From: Nematostella vectensis
Taxonomy: Eukaryota; Cnidaria; Anthozoa; Actiniaria; Edwardsiidae
Assembly (NCBI RefSeq): GCF_932526225.1
Contig: NC_064044.1
Span: 5,978,747-6,042,746 of the forward strand
Direction of reading: 5' to 3'
Length of the DNA: 64,000 nucleotides
Positions 33,871-45,300 of the stretch are shown here, piece by piece. Position numbers and translations under genes: made by a program. Position 1 is the stretch's first letter, and each line of letters opens with the position of its first letter. The notes beneath the pieces are model-generated. The model worked only from the letters and a program-made list of their open reading frames with translations, made no database searches and was not told where the DNA came from.

Positions 33871-34656
33871 CGGATTTATTCAGGCTTATTTATCCAATGT
33901 CGGTAGTCGGCAAATATTTTTTTTTGTCGCTAGTTTTTTTTTTTTTCATGTTTTGTCGGTACTCAGTTACTTTTTAAGCCGTTTGTCGCTAGTCGGTTAA
34001 CCCCGTCCAGAAGCGACCTCTTAGCAAAACTTTGATGCCATTGGAAAACGTACACTTACGTCAAGGTGCGTCGCACTTTGAGATATGTTTATGAATGAAT
34101 TTCAAGATTTTCGTTATCGTCTTCCATAGTCATCTTGGATAACTGATAGTATATTTAAGATTTATTTTGAACTCTGGGGGACCCTTAAACCTTTTATTTT
34201 CTAGACACCACTTGCTTACTGCGTTCGTCTTTTTTGATTCATGATTTTACATGCTTCCAAAAGATGGAATGAAGTTTTTTGTAGTTAATGTATTTTAAAA
34301 GCCTATAATATTGACCTAAAAATGTAAGAAACCGAGGACCCAAAATACTACAATTTTTCAATACTGTATTTTTAATAAAAATAAGGAACTAAAAGTTTAC
34401 ATGTTCGGCCTATGGCATACTGTACCGTTGAAATAATTAAAACAGTTGTAAATGATTGCTGCAGTAACTAAATGCAAGTTTATTTATTTATTATTATATT
34501 TTTTTTTGCATGGAATACAAGAACTACTGGTTTACAAGTTTGGTTCCACGTGTACAGGGCAGACTTGAAACTGATGTGGCGGCGTAGTTTTTCAAGTCCT
34601 TTGTACGCCATCCAGTACTTGGATATGGAGGGCGATGGACTTAGGGAGGTGGTCGT

Positions 34657-35915
34657 TGTAACGGCCGCCTTGGCCTGGACCCTAATTCATCAACACGTGA
34701 TTAGTATTTAGTGATTAGCGTTAGTTATCAGATTGCAGTTTTGAGTACACCTCGGTTAGGGCCCGGTCGCAGTAGCAAGCTGTTCAGGACATCTATGTTT
34801 AGATAAGCTCAAAAACTGACAGATGTCCGTGACATGTTACGAAGCCAAGTGCGACCTATGTTTTTACGCAACACGACAAATTCGCCGGGACAAAACATCA
34901 AAGGAGCCGATGTCCTGCCCCAAAACAGGACATCTACCTGACATCAGGGTAACTCTGTTTTTATTCTTATCGCGCAAAGAACGTCACTCACACAAAAAAA
35001 GTAAATGGTCTCAAAAAGCAACCTTCGCTTCGCCTTCAAAGCTAGAGGTGAATTCCTACCAAAATGTCTTATTTCCAACAATCTGGCGGCATGAAGAACT
35101 TTCAATTCCAAGCCAAACATGTACGTCTTCGCCTACGGTGCATAATAGACAACTACATTTGCAAACAGTAACAGCTATGCATCCGACTAACACAGCACGA
35201 TGTATAGTTACATCCAAACGAAAAGAAGCAGATTTTTTTTTTCTTTTCATGACTTAATATGCAGACGTGCAGCATACAGAGAGTATTTGCTCTTCGAATC
35301 TCCCGCGCGAAGGAAACGCAGATGAATGACATACGATGTTATTTTTAGGGCTCGTGATCCACGGATGTTGCAACCAGTCCCTGACATCTCCTGAACATCT
35401 TGCTAGTGCGACCGGGCCCTTAGCGTCATGCAATTAGAATCATGATGTACAACTTCAAGCCTACAAGCGGGAATGTTATGTGAGTTTTTAACTATGATTA
35501 TCCCTATGTAATTAGTGTAATCTCGGTGATATTGCTAGGTGCTATTTTTCTATTAAGTGCACCGTTTTAAGTTCTGTAGCTTAGCGTCACGGTCACATGT
35601 GCGCCCTGGCACAATGACTTCCGTACTGTGTTTTCGATTATCATTACAATTACGAATCCAACTTAGATACATTTTAGTATCATTTAACTGCATATTCGCG
35701 TTCCCGTAGCCGGGATCCTTGATTGTGATTCATCACGCTGTTATTGTAATATTATCCAATTTTTCCCTTTCCTGTGGAATGATCGCAATGTTACTATTTG
35801 TACTACACGTAGCTTTATTTGTTGATTGCCTTTCAGTTTACAATATCTTTAATTTACACCCTGTGCATGCGTGTTCTACCGCTACCAAGCTGCTATCGTC
35901 CCTACAGCAGTTACA
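34657..35915. mobile_element. Solo LTR inserted in the KPTN exon 10 copy
   Basis: The element begins TGTAACGGCC and ends GCAGTTACA, with the TG...CA ends of an LTR. It is flanked by the 5-bp duplication GTCGT at 34652-34656 and 35916-35920. The intact KPTN exon gives the empty site (GGTGGTTGTGGCC). Without the nested element it is about 595 bp. There is no internal retroelement sequence, so it is a solo LTR. Family not assigned. Confidence 0.85.
34759..35419. mobile_element. PIF/Harbinger-type MITE nested in the solo LTR
   Basis: Ends GGGCCCGGTCGCAGTAGCAAG and its reverse complement (CTTGCTAGTGCGACCGGGCCC, one difference) are inverted over about 31 bp. TTA is duplicated at 34756-34758 and 35420-35422, the Harbinger signature. 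Length is 661 bp. A 144-codon frame inside has no transposase features. Confidence 0.85.
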
Positions 35916-36371
35916 GTCGTGGCCTCTTTACTTGGCGTTCACATTCTGCAGTTTAGAAACTGTTATTTATTCTATGGGGTAATACTTATCACAAAATTAC
36001 ACTATCCAAGTTGATTAAATGGCTTTTTTTTACCAAAGAATGCATTGTCTGTTTTCTTTTTCCTTTTACAGCATAAACTGGACAAGGCAGCATCCCTGTG
36101 TTATTCTAAAATCAAGAAATTACAAGAATCGGATCATTGCCATCAGGTACCCGACAGAGAGGATCTAGCCCCTGACCCGTAAACTATACGTAACTCTTGG
36201 CAGGTCACACAACTTTCGGGACGTCACACAACTCTCGGGGCGTCACGCAATTCGCGGGGCACCTCCGCGGGTCAACTCTTATTTTGCGTGACGTCACCTG
36301 CTCAGCTCTTTTATGAGCCAAGGGATGCGAACTCACACTGTGCACAAACCCCCTGATGTTAGGGGAATTAA

Positions 36372-36618
36372 AGCCGCATTAACACCAGTTTACTTTCCGG
36401 TCGATTACCTAACAATCTCCGATGATTTTTAACGGAAAACGCGAAAAATATTTCAAAATATTGAAAGCATTGTGTTTACTGGAAGTTTATTTGAGGATGT
36501 GATTGATAATTTAGAGCGGATGGCCTCTTAAATATCTCGGATTTTAATAGATTCTTTTGTCTTTTAACGGTTGAGGTTTCCTTTGGACCTCCGGAAGTAA
36601 ACTGGTGACAATGCGGCT
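36372..36618. mobile_element. MITE with TTAA target duplication
   Basis: Ends AGCCGCATTAACACCAG and CTGGTGACAATGCGGCT are inverted. TTAA flanks both sides (36368-36371 and 36619-36622). The orthologous site in copy 1, near 15955-15962 (GGGAATTAAGGATTGCAT), is empty and carries one TTAA. The signature is piggyBac-like. Length is 247 bp. Confidence 0.85.
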
Positions 36619-36904
36619 TTAAGGATTGCATCACTTCGATGTTAGCGCGTGGTCCGATGACTTTTTGTTTTGTTTCATGTATTTTCAAACTCGTTATTTT
36701 TTTAAATATATTTACACCTACAACATTTTACACTTAGGTATAATACTTATTAAAGGATGGATTTGATGTTTTATTAGTTTGAATTATAGAGAATTTAGTA
36801 AGCTCCTGCTGAGATTAACAACTCATTAGCATAAGTGATTCTTGGAAAACAAAACCTGATCTTTTTAAGAGACGTCGCCGTCGAGTTTTGTTCGACATGC
36901 TTCG

Positions 36905-37030
36905 ACGTCTTCTGAGATAAGATCCCATTTTAGAAAAATCATACACTTCTGAGATAAGAACCCATTTAACAAGAATCATACACTTCTGAGATAAGAACCC
37001 ATTTTAGAAGAATCACACACTTCTAAGATC
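36905..37030. repeat. Minisatellite, unit about 37 bp (locus 2)
   Basis: Three to four units of CCCATTTTAGAA.AATCATA and CACTTCTGAGATAAGA. It corresponds to 16225-16400 of copy 1. Confidence 0.8.
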
Positions 37031-37296
37031 ATCGCGCAGAATGGAGCGACATTTCCTGTATCACGTGACTTAGGCTTAGGGCGCCGGATTTGAATTAGTG
37101 CCTCATTAAGCATCGCCATATTTATCCCATTTACAAAGAAACCAAGCAAAAACGCGAGATCGCAACGCTTTTTTCAGTTCCAGAAATACAGATTTTGAAT
37201 TCTGCAGCTGATTGGTCAACGAGACTGTCATAGTAACACAAAACCAAATTTGGTCAATATACCTATAATTGGAATTACCATAAAAAAACCGATTTG

Positions 37297-38290
37297 TTTT
37301 GCAAGGGAAGCAATTTCCCATGGACGTAGATTGTGGTCGAGTCCACGGACTCCCAGCGGTCATACCCATCCTCACAGTCGGAATTTTCCGATCACCATCT
37401 CCGGAAAGTGGCGATCCGACTTTTGTGTGTGGTGACAGACCATATAAATATCTAGTCTTAGTATACTCAATTTATTTAGTGTTTATTAATTTATATATCG
37501 TCAGGCAGATTAAAAAATTAAATGATCAAGAACGGACAAGTGAGTCAGCCAATAAGTTTCCTAATTTTGACTTAGGAACGCGCGGGTTCGTTGTTTTGCG
37601 TTTTATCTCTGGTAATCATAACAAGAACGTAAACGTTTAGCAGGCGCGTATTCAGAATTAGCTGAGGGGGAGTGGAGGGGTTGCGCAGGTATCATATAAT
37701 ACCTATATGAAAAAAAAGCCAATTCATGATGTAATTTTTGTAGACTCTTCCGTGAGTTTTAATTGAAAATTTTAAAGTACTTATAATAAGTTACTTATGA
37801 TGACGAGTTTATATATCCATGTTTATCCATGTAAACCCTCAAAATTAATTGATATAGAAAAGCAGGTATCAAAGACATCTTGCATTGTGAATAAAACTTC
37901 ATATGCTAACAGATACCCATTAAAGTGAGTAAAATAAGTACTCAATTAATATTACGCTAATGACTTTAGTAAATTAGAACAAAGGAAAAAAAGCACCCGC
38001 CAGCTGCCATGGTTCAAATTTATATAAGATACATTATCAGAAAATTTAAATGAAAATGGTTGGAAAATTTCATTCAGCATACAAAAAAGGCAGGAATTGT
38101 CTCTCTTACTCGTATGGGTACATAAGAGAGAGGCGTAACTCTTTTGTCATATGGCCGCCATCTTATGATGCTCGATTCCGAAGATATTTATTCGGAAGTT
38201 TCCGATTGAGGGGTTGGGTATGACCGCTGATCGGCCGTCGACTCTACCACAATCTACGTCCGTGGGAAATTGCTTCCTGTTTTGCAAAGG
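37297..38290. repeat. Widely spaced inverted repeat, arms about 90 bp
   Basis: The left arm (about 37297-37390, with GAAGCAATTTCCCATGGACG and CGGTCATACCCATCC) is the reverse complement of the right arm at about 38190-38290. The pair lies in a 2.5-kb block (37031-39500) that separates two halves of the minisatellite and is absent from copy 1. It may be a TIR transposon or two insertions of one element. Confidence 0.6.
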
Positions 38291-38639
38291 TTGAAAGTTC
38301 AGCTGTTCGATCGCGTGTAGTTTGTTTGCTTACACACAAGTACACATGGAGTTCAACGCTAGTTTCGACAGTTTTCAACGGTCCTAGATTCTCCTTATTG
38401 GTTTCGGGCTGAAGCTGCAGGGATCTTGCAGTTTGTACCGAAGGCGAATTTGAAGATGGCGCCAGCCCGCATAGGGGCGCGAAAGGTGACTCTCCGAGGC
38501 TTTTCCAACCTATCGCTTACGATTGCTCACATGTCCTTGCGTTTGTTGATTTGGATTTTTGCAGTTCTTTATCAATGGTCCTTTACATTCTCCACCTTTT
38601 CAAGCCGCCTCACACAGGCGGTTTGCTGGTAAAGAACAG

Positions 38640-38790
38640 GGGGGTGGCCTAGGGGGCCTGGGTTCCCCCCCTTTTAGCAGCCAAAAATACAGTAAATGTA
38701 TGAGACATTATCTAAAATACAGGAGAAAATTCCTTGAAAGTCCCTTTTGGGCCCCCTCCTGTTAAAAATCCTGCCTACGCCGCTGAAGAA
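38640..38790. mobile_element. Probable MITE end with G/C-rich interior
   Basis: GTTAAAAATCCTGCCTACGCCGCTG near 38760 resembles a common hAT-type MITE end. The matching left end is not clear. Confidence 0.35.
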
Positions 38791-39509
38791 TAATAAACAG
38801 TTCTACGAATCGCTCTTTCTTCGTCTTAGAGCCAGTAAACAAATTAAAATTGTCTAAATAAGTGTTGTTGTAGATATGACAGAAATCAGTCAAAATCGGT
38901 TTAGGCATGTAATTCGAGACTGGAACTGGAAAAAGCTACTCGCCCAGAGCCTCCTCGCTTCGCTCGTCGCGTAATTTTGGCTGAGCGTCACTAGACGAGA
39001 ATGAAGTCTGGAGGCTCTGGAACCCAGGGTAGCTCTCGACAGACCGTATACCAAATGAGTTTTTCAAAATGCCCGCGAGACTGCTTGGGTTTCACAAAAG
39101 ACGAAAAAACCATAAGCATTTGCATTCCGAGGAGATAGGAAAGGAGCCATAATTTCTTACAATGGCTCCCAGTTGTTTGCATTCCAAACTGATTTTCCCC
39201 ATTTAAAAGACTTGTGAGGACGAAATGCACTCCCCCAGATTTTTAGCTTTTCGAATAAGATATGAAATTAAATTTAAAACATTTTTCTTTCATGCTGGAC
39301 TTGTTATCTTTAAGGCGAAGTAAGCTTTTTGGAAATTTTCTTACTTTAAGTTCTCTTTAGCTTTCCATGCCACTCAGGAAATAACACATATAATTCTTAA
39401 AACCTGTTATCAGCATTTAATGATTTCGACATCGATTTACACACTATTAGCCGACCTAATGTAATATTAATGAAAATCACTCGAGCCTTTTGAATGTCGT
39501 AGGACTCTT

Positions 39510-39670
39510 CTTAGTAAGAACCCATTTTAGAAGAATCATACACTTCTGAGATAAGAACCCATTATAGACGATTTGTGCACTTCTGAGATAAGATCCCATT
39601 TTAGAGGAATCATACACTTCTGAGATAAAGAAATAACTAATTTTAGAAGAATCGTACACTCTTGTACACA
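39510..39670. repeat. Minisatellite, unit about 37 bp (locus 3)
   Basis: Four degenerate units of the same sequence as loci 1 and 2. In copy 2 the minisatellite is split into loci 2 and 3 by a 2.5-kb block. Confidence 0.8.
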
Positions 39671-39679
39671 TTTTCCATG

Positions 39680-42386
39680 CTTCAAGTACTTAGAACACAC
39701 AAACCCGCTTCAGTAATACTAATTCCTTCCTTTGGCTCACTTATCACCTTTATATCACCCTTCACCCTGTTCTCCATGAATATAATATTGTGAATTTTGA
39801 GTATGACCCCGAGCCCCTGGCGTAACTAAGTGTTTCAACAAATATAAAGAACGCCAGGTATGCATTTTTTGGCATTAGACGCGGTCATTGATTTGTCTAG
39901 TCACGAACCTTGTTTTCGTTGATATTATCACTGTCAGTGCAATCACACTTCTTTTTACAAGGCCAAGTTTAGTGTCAAAACAAGTTTTGATTGATATTAA
40001 CGACTGGTGCCAGATATTCATCCACATAAATAAGCTACTTAACTTTTTTTTACGCCATTGAGCTCTATTAGGAAATGACGCTATTAAAATTAAGTATAAT
40101 TATTATTATTTCTAACAAGAACTTCTTTTTTTTTGTAACTGGTGATCGAAAGGTGAACTTGCCAGGGAATCTCGGAATAGCCGTCCGGATTGGAAATTTA
40201 TACTATATCAACGATATTTAATTTGAAGTATATCTCAGTTACTTTCTTGAAATGTTAGATGATCATGGAGACTGACCTGCGTGATTGACCTTCTTTAAGG
40301 AACGTTCGAAATAATTAATTTATAAACTTTTGTTTGTTTCTTTGTGACTCTCTCTCGTAACGTCATGCTAAATGTTCTCGCGCCGTGTTTTTTGAATAAT
40401 CTAGAAATCACGAACTTTCTACTAATCTGTTATAGGTTTATGACGCTATCGTGGTGTCATTTTGATTTGCTATCGTGGTGTCATTTTGATCTTTCGTCCT
40501 CTATGTTTAAAGTTATTCTAAGCGGTTGGCCTAGCTTTAACCTGTTAATGTTAAGGACTTATACGCTGTAAAAACAGCGTGCTAATGGCCTCGAAGTTTT
40601 TGAAGAATTAATAACTTATTACATGTTTTTTTAAGAAAGGAAAGCTTACACCAACCTGAGTTTTTTTTTTTCTGCGCCAGTTTTACATTTCATCAAGAAA
40701 AAAATGAAAGAAAAATGGCTATCGCTTAAAAAGGCTATTTCATTCTTCCATATACCGCCTTAATTTGGCGGCAAGCCAACAGAAGTTAATTCTTTGGCGG
40801 CTAAGCCACAGGCGAAGTTTAACCTACACGCACCATACCTCGCCACCACTTACCTATCCTATCGCCCGTGACTTAACTTATTACTACAGATCTAAGGGAG
40901 AGTCTTTAAAAGTCGCAAAAAGAATCTTAATGTGATCTATTAGTGGATATATTTTTATATTTTCTACTGTTGAAACAATAGCAAACTAATTCACTATGGG
41001 AACGGAGATGTGGTTAATATTGAAGCGAAAACAGCAAATCCACATATCGGAGGTTACCATTCTAATCTCTCTCTGAATCCATCTTGGAATAAGCATGACT
41101 AGCCAATTAAAGGCAAACGGTCATTTCTTCTGGAATACACCTTTTTCAAAAAAACGTTTTCAGTGCAAAATAGCCATTGACAAATGGCAGTTCCTCGACC
41201 AAAAGGACCCATGGAACCCAAAATATTTGTTCTAAATTAAGCAAATATAAATTAAAAAAAACGACTATCCATTAAATTATGGTTCTGACAACGTTTGAGT
41301 TTATTTGTCACCTTTATTTTTACAAATAGTTACTACCCATAAACACCTTTCGGTCGTAGAACTGCCATCTAGCAATTTCCATTCGCCGTTCGCGCTGACA
41401 ACCTTTATTGAAATAGGTGTACACATGACGTTGTGCAGGTGATGTTGTTAAAACTTTGAGAAAGACTTAAGAAATACAGAGAAACCCTGATTTCAACTTT
41501 AACTCCCCTCGCTAGAACAGGTCTGTGCGTGGCTTTTTTTAAAACGGTAGCTGCTGTTTGCTTCGATCGCTTGTTCTTGCTTTGATCGTTTGTTAAGATA
41601 GTTCCGTAAGTTTTTTTTCTAAACCTGTCATTAAAAGTAAAACTTGAAGGCAAGCATCGTATTCATTTCAAATGAACCAAAGTCGATTGCCTTATAACTG
41701 TATACATAATTATTTGCATCAAATACGGCTCATGGAAAATATCACGGCGCTTGCCGTGACGCACGTTGATACTGCACAACGATTATTTCAATACGTACTC
41801 CTGCCGGCCCTTAGTTGAGTAGCTCGATTAAGTATATGAGTACGTCGTATAAATATCAAAATATATTACTATTTTTGAACACAAAAAATCCAGACACAAT
41901 ATTGTTAATATTTTACTATTCTCAACAACAACAACAAATACAATAATAACATTTTGTTATCACCCTTATTTTAAACAGCGTAAGATTTTTTTTAAATTGT
42001 TAACAAATCTTACTATGGAATACTGTATTTTTTTTCCTTTTTTGTACTTCGCCCTTGGTTTGAGTATATCAAATAACCGTTTATTTGGCTGTTGTAAAAT
42101 ACAAGAACTGATAAAGAGCGTCAATACCGAAATCATGAACCAATAAATTGAGTTTTCACACAAAAATGTAACATTTTTGGTTTGAGGATCCAGCATTCCA
42201 TGTTATTGATGTGAATAACGAAAGAGCAGTGGTGTGTAAATGGAATGAGCTGCTTAAGTTCTAGATACGGTGTAGGCACAAGTGCTTCAAGCTTATGACA
42301 CAAACAAGGTAACAGGTTCTGTGTCGATCCAACAGCAAAAAAAAAAAGGAACAAATACAGCTTGCGGGTTTAAGCAAAGAAACACC
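39680..42386. other. Spacer upstream of Calx-beta gene B
   Basis: 40690-40900 matches 16425-16620 of copy 1, and 41800-42386 matches the gene A leader and promoter. The rest is AT-rich with no supported gene. The transposon remnant and MITE found at 17.4-19.7 kb in copy 1 are absent here. Confidence 0.6.
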
Positions 42387-45300
42387 ATGCCACCCTGGTG
42401 CAAGAAATGGGTGTTCTTTGGTGTTTTTATTGCCCTGAGCGTAACTCCTGCAAATGGTAAGTCAATAGAATCCAATTTACGCACAATTGTTTGAAGCTAA
42501 AACCTTCAAAATTCGTATCGGGTGTGCCTCACTGGAGTCAAAAAGCTGGCTGAACAGCCCGCGTGCTTGATATGTATAATATGTTTAGTTACTTGTTTTA
42601 CGTGTTATAAAGTTTGAGGGAAATCAATACCTTATTAAAAATTACCCGAGTATAGGAATGCCCGCAAATGTTCGTTGGGAGAAAGGACGAGTTAAAAGTC
42701 CCCGTTGTAAACTCCATTAATAGTGATCTTTTTGTGGCTGGGTATTTGTGCGGAGTTTCATTTTCTTACTCTCATTTCACATCGAGAAATTTCACGTCTC
42801 GATGTCTGGGCAGTCAACAAAACGCTTAACCTAGGCTATCCTTACAACTATAGGTTTTTTTTTGGTTTATGTTTTTTTTTTGGAGGCCTTTCTTTTAGAC
42901 AATGATAGCTAGACACCCGTTTCATGCCTTATTTTCAATGTTTGAATTAGATGTAAAAGTGATTAAAAGTAATTTGATTTAGAGTGTCTTTATTCATAGT
43001 TTGATTTTTCGTAATTGGCGTTCGAATGTTTGAATGATATGTAAAAGTGATTAGAAGTAATTTAATTTAGAGTCTTTATTCATAGTTCCATTTCTCTTAA
43101 TCGGATGGATATTTGCGGGCACTCCTCTTGGCCATTCTGTGGGTGACATTCGCAGCCGATACGTAAAAAGCGCAGGATAAGAATAAATAAAAGGAATAAC
43201 AATGATTTGAAAATATTTTGTGTCTCTGACGTTTTGTGGCTTTAAGTGTCTGATATTGACAACAAGCATTCTAGCACGCAATCTTTTCATGTTTGTCACA
43301 CTATATTCTTGTTATGCAGGATCGTGTTGTTGCGCTGTGGTGATTTTATACGTTTTTTTTATTGTTCTGGAAGCTTATCGAAAAATCGCTAGAAACTACG
43401 AATTAAGAACCAAACGATTGCGAGAGTGTTCCTATTTTATACTTTGATATAAATTTTTTTTAAGGCCAAGTAAAAGACAAGCGCAAGAATGTAAACCTGA
43501 ATATGGCATTTCCGGTGTAATATTTCACCATTTTTATAGAAATATGAAATCAAACAAATAAAATTTCGCTTCACGTGCAAACGAGAGTTAAAGCTTCTTC
43601 CTACTGAGGAAGATTTGTCAGAGTTCAATGAAACCCAAACACAAGGACTAGTTAGGTCCTGTAAATATTTCTGATAAGAATGACTAGAAAGACGGAAGAA
43701 TATTGTTACAATAGTTAGTAGCTTTTAAAATTGAAATTAGCTTTTTAAATTATTAGAATTTGAATCAAGAAATGTTGCTTTTATAAAGTACTTCTGTCTT
43801 GCTCAAACCATTAAACTTCCAGTTTTAATAAAATAACCAATATGGTTAAATTGCATATACGATAGTTTAAGCAGTCATTTTAATTTGGAGATACTGAACC
43901 AGAAGCTCTGTAGGGGGGAAACATAGAGCACTTAAAATTACTCAACTGACAACTATAGCTACAATTAAATTCGTCAGCACGAATGTAAAACCTGATTTTA
44001 TAAAAAAAAACATATACAAGAATTACAAAATTGTCAGAAATTCTGTTAAACGTGGGGCTGTGTGAAGTTGTATATTTATGCATCAAGGAACCCTTTGTGC
44101 TAACTCGTTCATATAAGAAACCGATATTAACCACCATTAGCTAATGACCTCTGCATATAGCAGCAGTATTCGTGAGAAAAATTGCCAGTATTTCAGTGCT
44201 CAAATTGTTATACTGTTTGTTGGCCGTGTTGCACGATGCAGTCGATTGTTCTATATGTTTTTTGTTTTTTTTTTACCAGCGCAAGGCAGCTGGGTTTTTT
44301 TAAATAATGATGGCGTTATTTGCTCGGTGCTGTAAGCCCGTAAACAGCCCCATCATAAGCCACCATTTTTGGCAGGATCTGATGTTATGCAACTCATTGG
44401 CAGCGCTTACAGCCCATCGACTGCGGGCAAACAACTATGTTTTCAGAGAGTCGTAAAAATAAATCGTTAACGCTGTCTATCAACCTCCGGCGATATTTGA
44501 TAATTTGTTGACTAGGTTACGATGCGTAACGGAAAATGAGGCTATTTAGAGCCCAGCGTTGCCGTGCGTGTATGTAAACTGACTGTTTAACTCATACTGA
44601 CAGGCAGCATTGCTAGAGCTGTGTATTTCAGTTCGAGAGCAGGAAAGAGATTTTCGATACCCGCGGGAGGGTTGGAGGCGAGCAAACTGAAACTCCAGAC
44701 AAACGCTTGCTTCGACTAGGCGCAAACAACCTTATTTGCATTGAGTTAGGCACTAGCCACGGCTGATTAAACACTGCTAGCAATTACTAGAGCTATTTTT
44801 ACATTACACAACATCAGCAAAACATGAGCCAGCAGCCGTTGGTCGATGACATTCGCTGTTTGACACGTGGCTTGACTGCAGTGCCGGCTGACCAAAATCT
44901 GATGCTGGGAATAAGTGTTAGCCAAATGTTTCACCTCAAACTTTTTACAGGGCTTCAACCTATCAACGGGACATTGCATTTACAGCCTGTTTTCTTTGCC
45001 ACCGAAAGTGAAAATGCTTATGTAAATTGTTATGGAGCTTATGTTTACTCTTTTTAGGGGGCCTTTTTTTATATACACTCTTTTTTTATAAGAACCTGTT
45101 TTACAAGAAAGTCCAGCCTGAGATTTCATCAAATGTTAAGAACATGCCGAGGCTAGCAAAAAAAGTTTTTTTTTTGTCCTGATGCGTTCTAAAATGCAGA
45201 ATCAAAGCATTGACCATTAGTGTAATTCTCTTTCTAATTATTCCTTAGGTTATTCTTATACACTAAAATTTAAGAACATCGTTAAGAACATATTCAGCCT

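Larger units (their letters stand above)
34521..36182 (+). pseudogene. Duplicated KPTN exons 10-11, disabled
   Basis: Exon 10 copy: 34521-34651 plus 35916-35951. Exon 11 copy: 36072-36182, which looks identical to 15657-15767. The exon 10 copy is broken four ways. Its acceptor changed from CAGG to CAAG. It lost about 13 nt after ACAGGGCAG, causing a frameshift. A solo LTR is inserted at 34657-35915. Its donor changed from CAGGTTAG to CAGTTTAG. The intron also lost about 100 bp. Upstream intron homology is visible to about 34450, and no earlier KPTN exons are present. It cannot encode kaptin. Confidence 0.92.

Noticed and set aside
34823-35257. 144-codon open frame
   Set aside because: It lies inside the Harbinger-type MITE and shows no transposase or DNA-binding features.
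38426-38632. Open frame with a GAAGATGGCGCC start context
   Set aside because: Short, no domain, and it sits in a block of inserted repetitive DNA.
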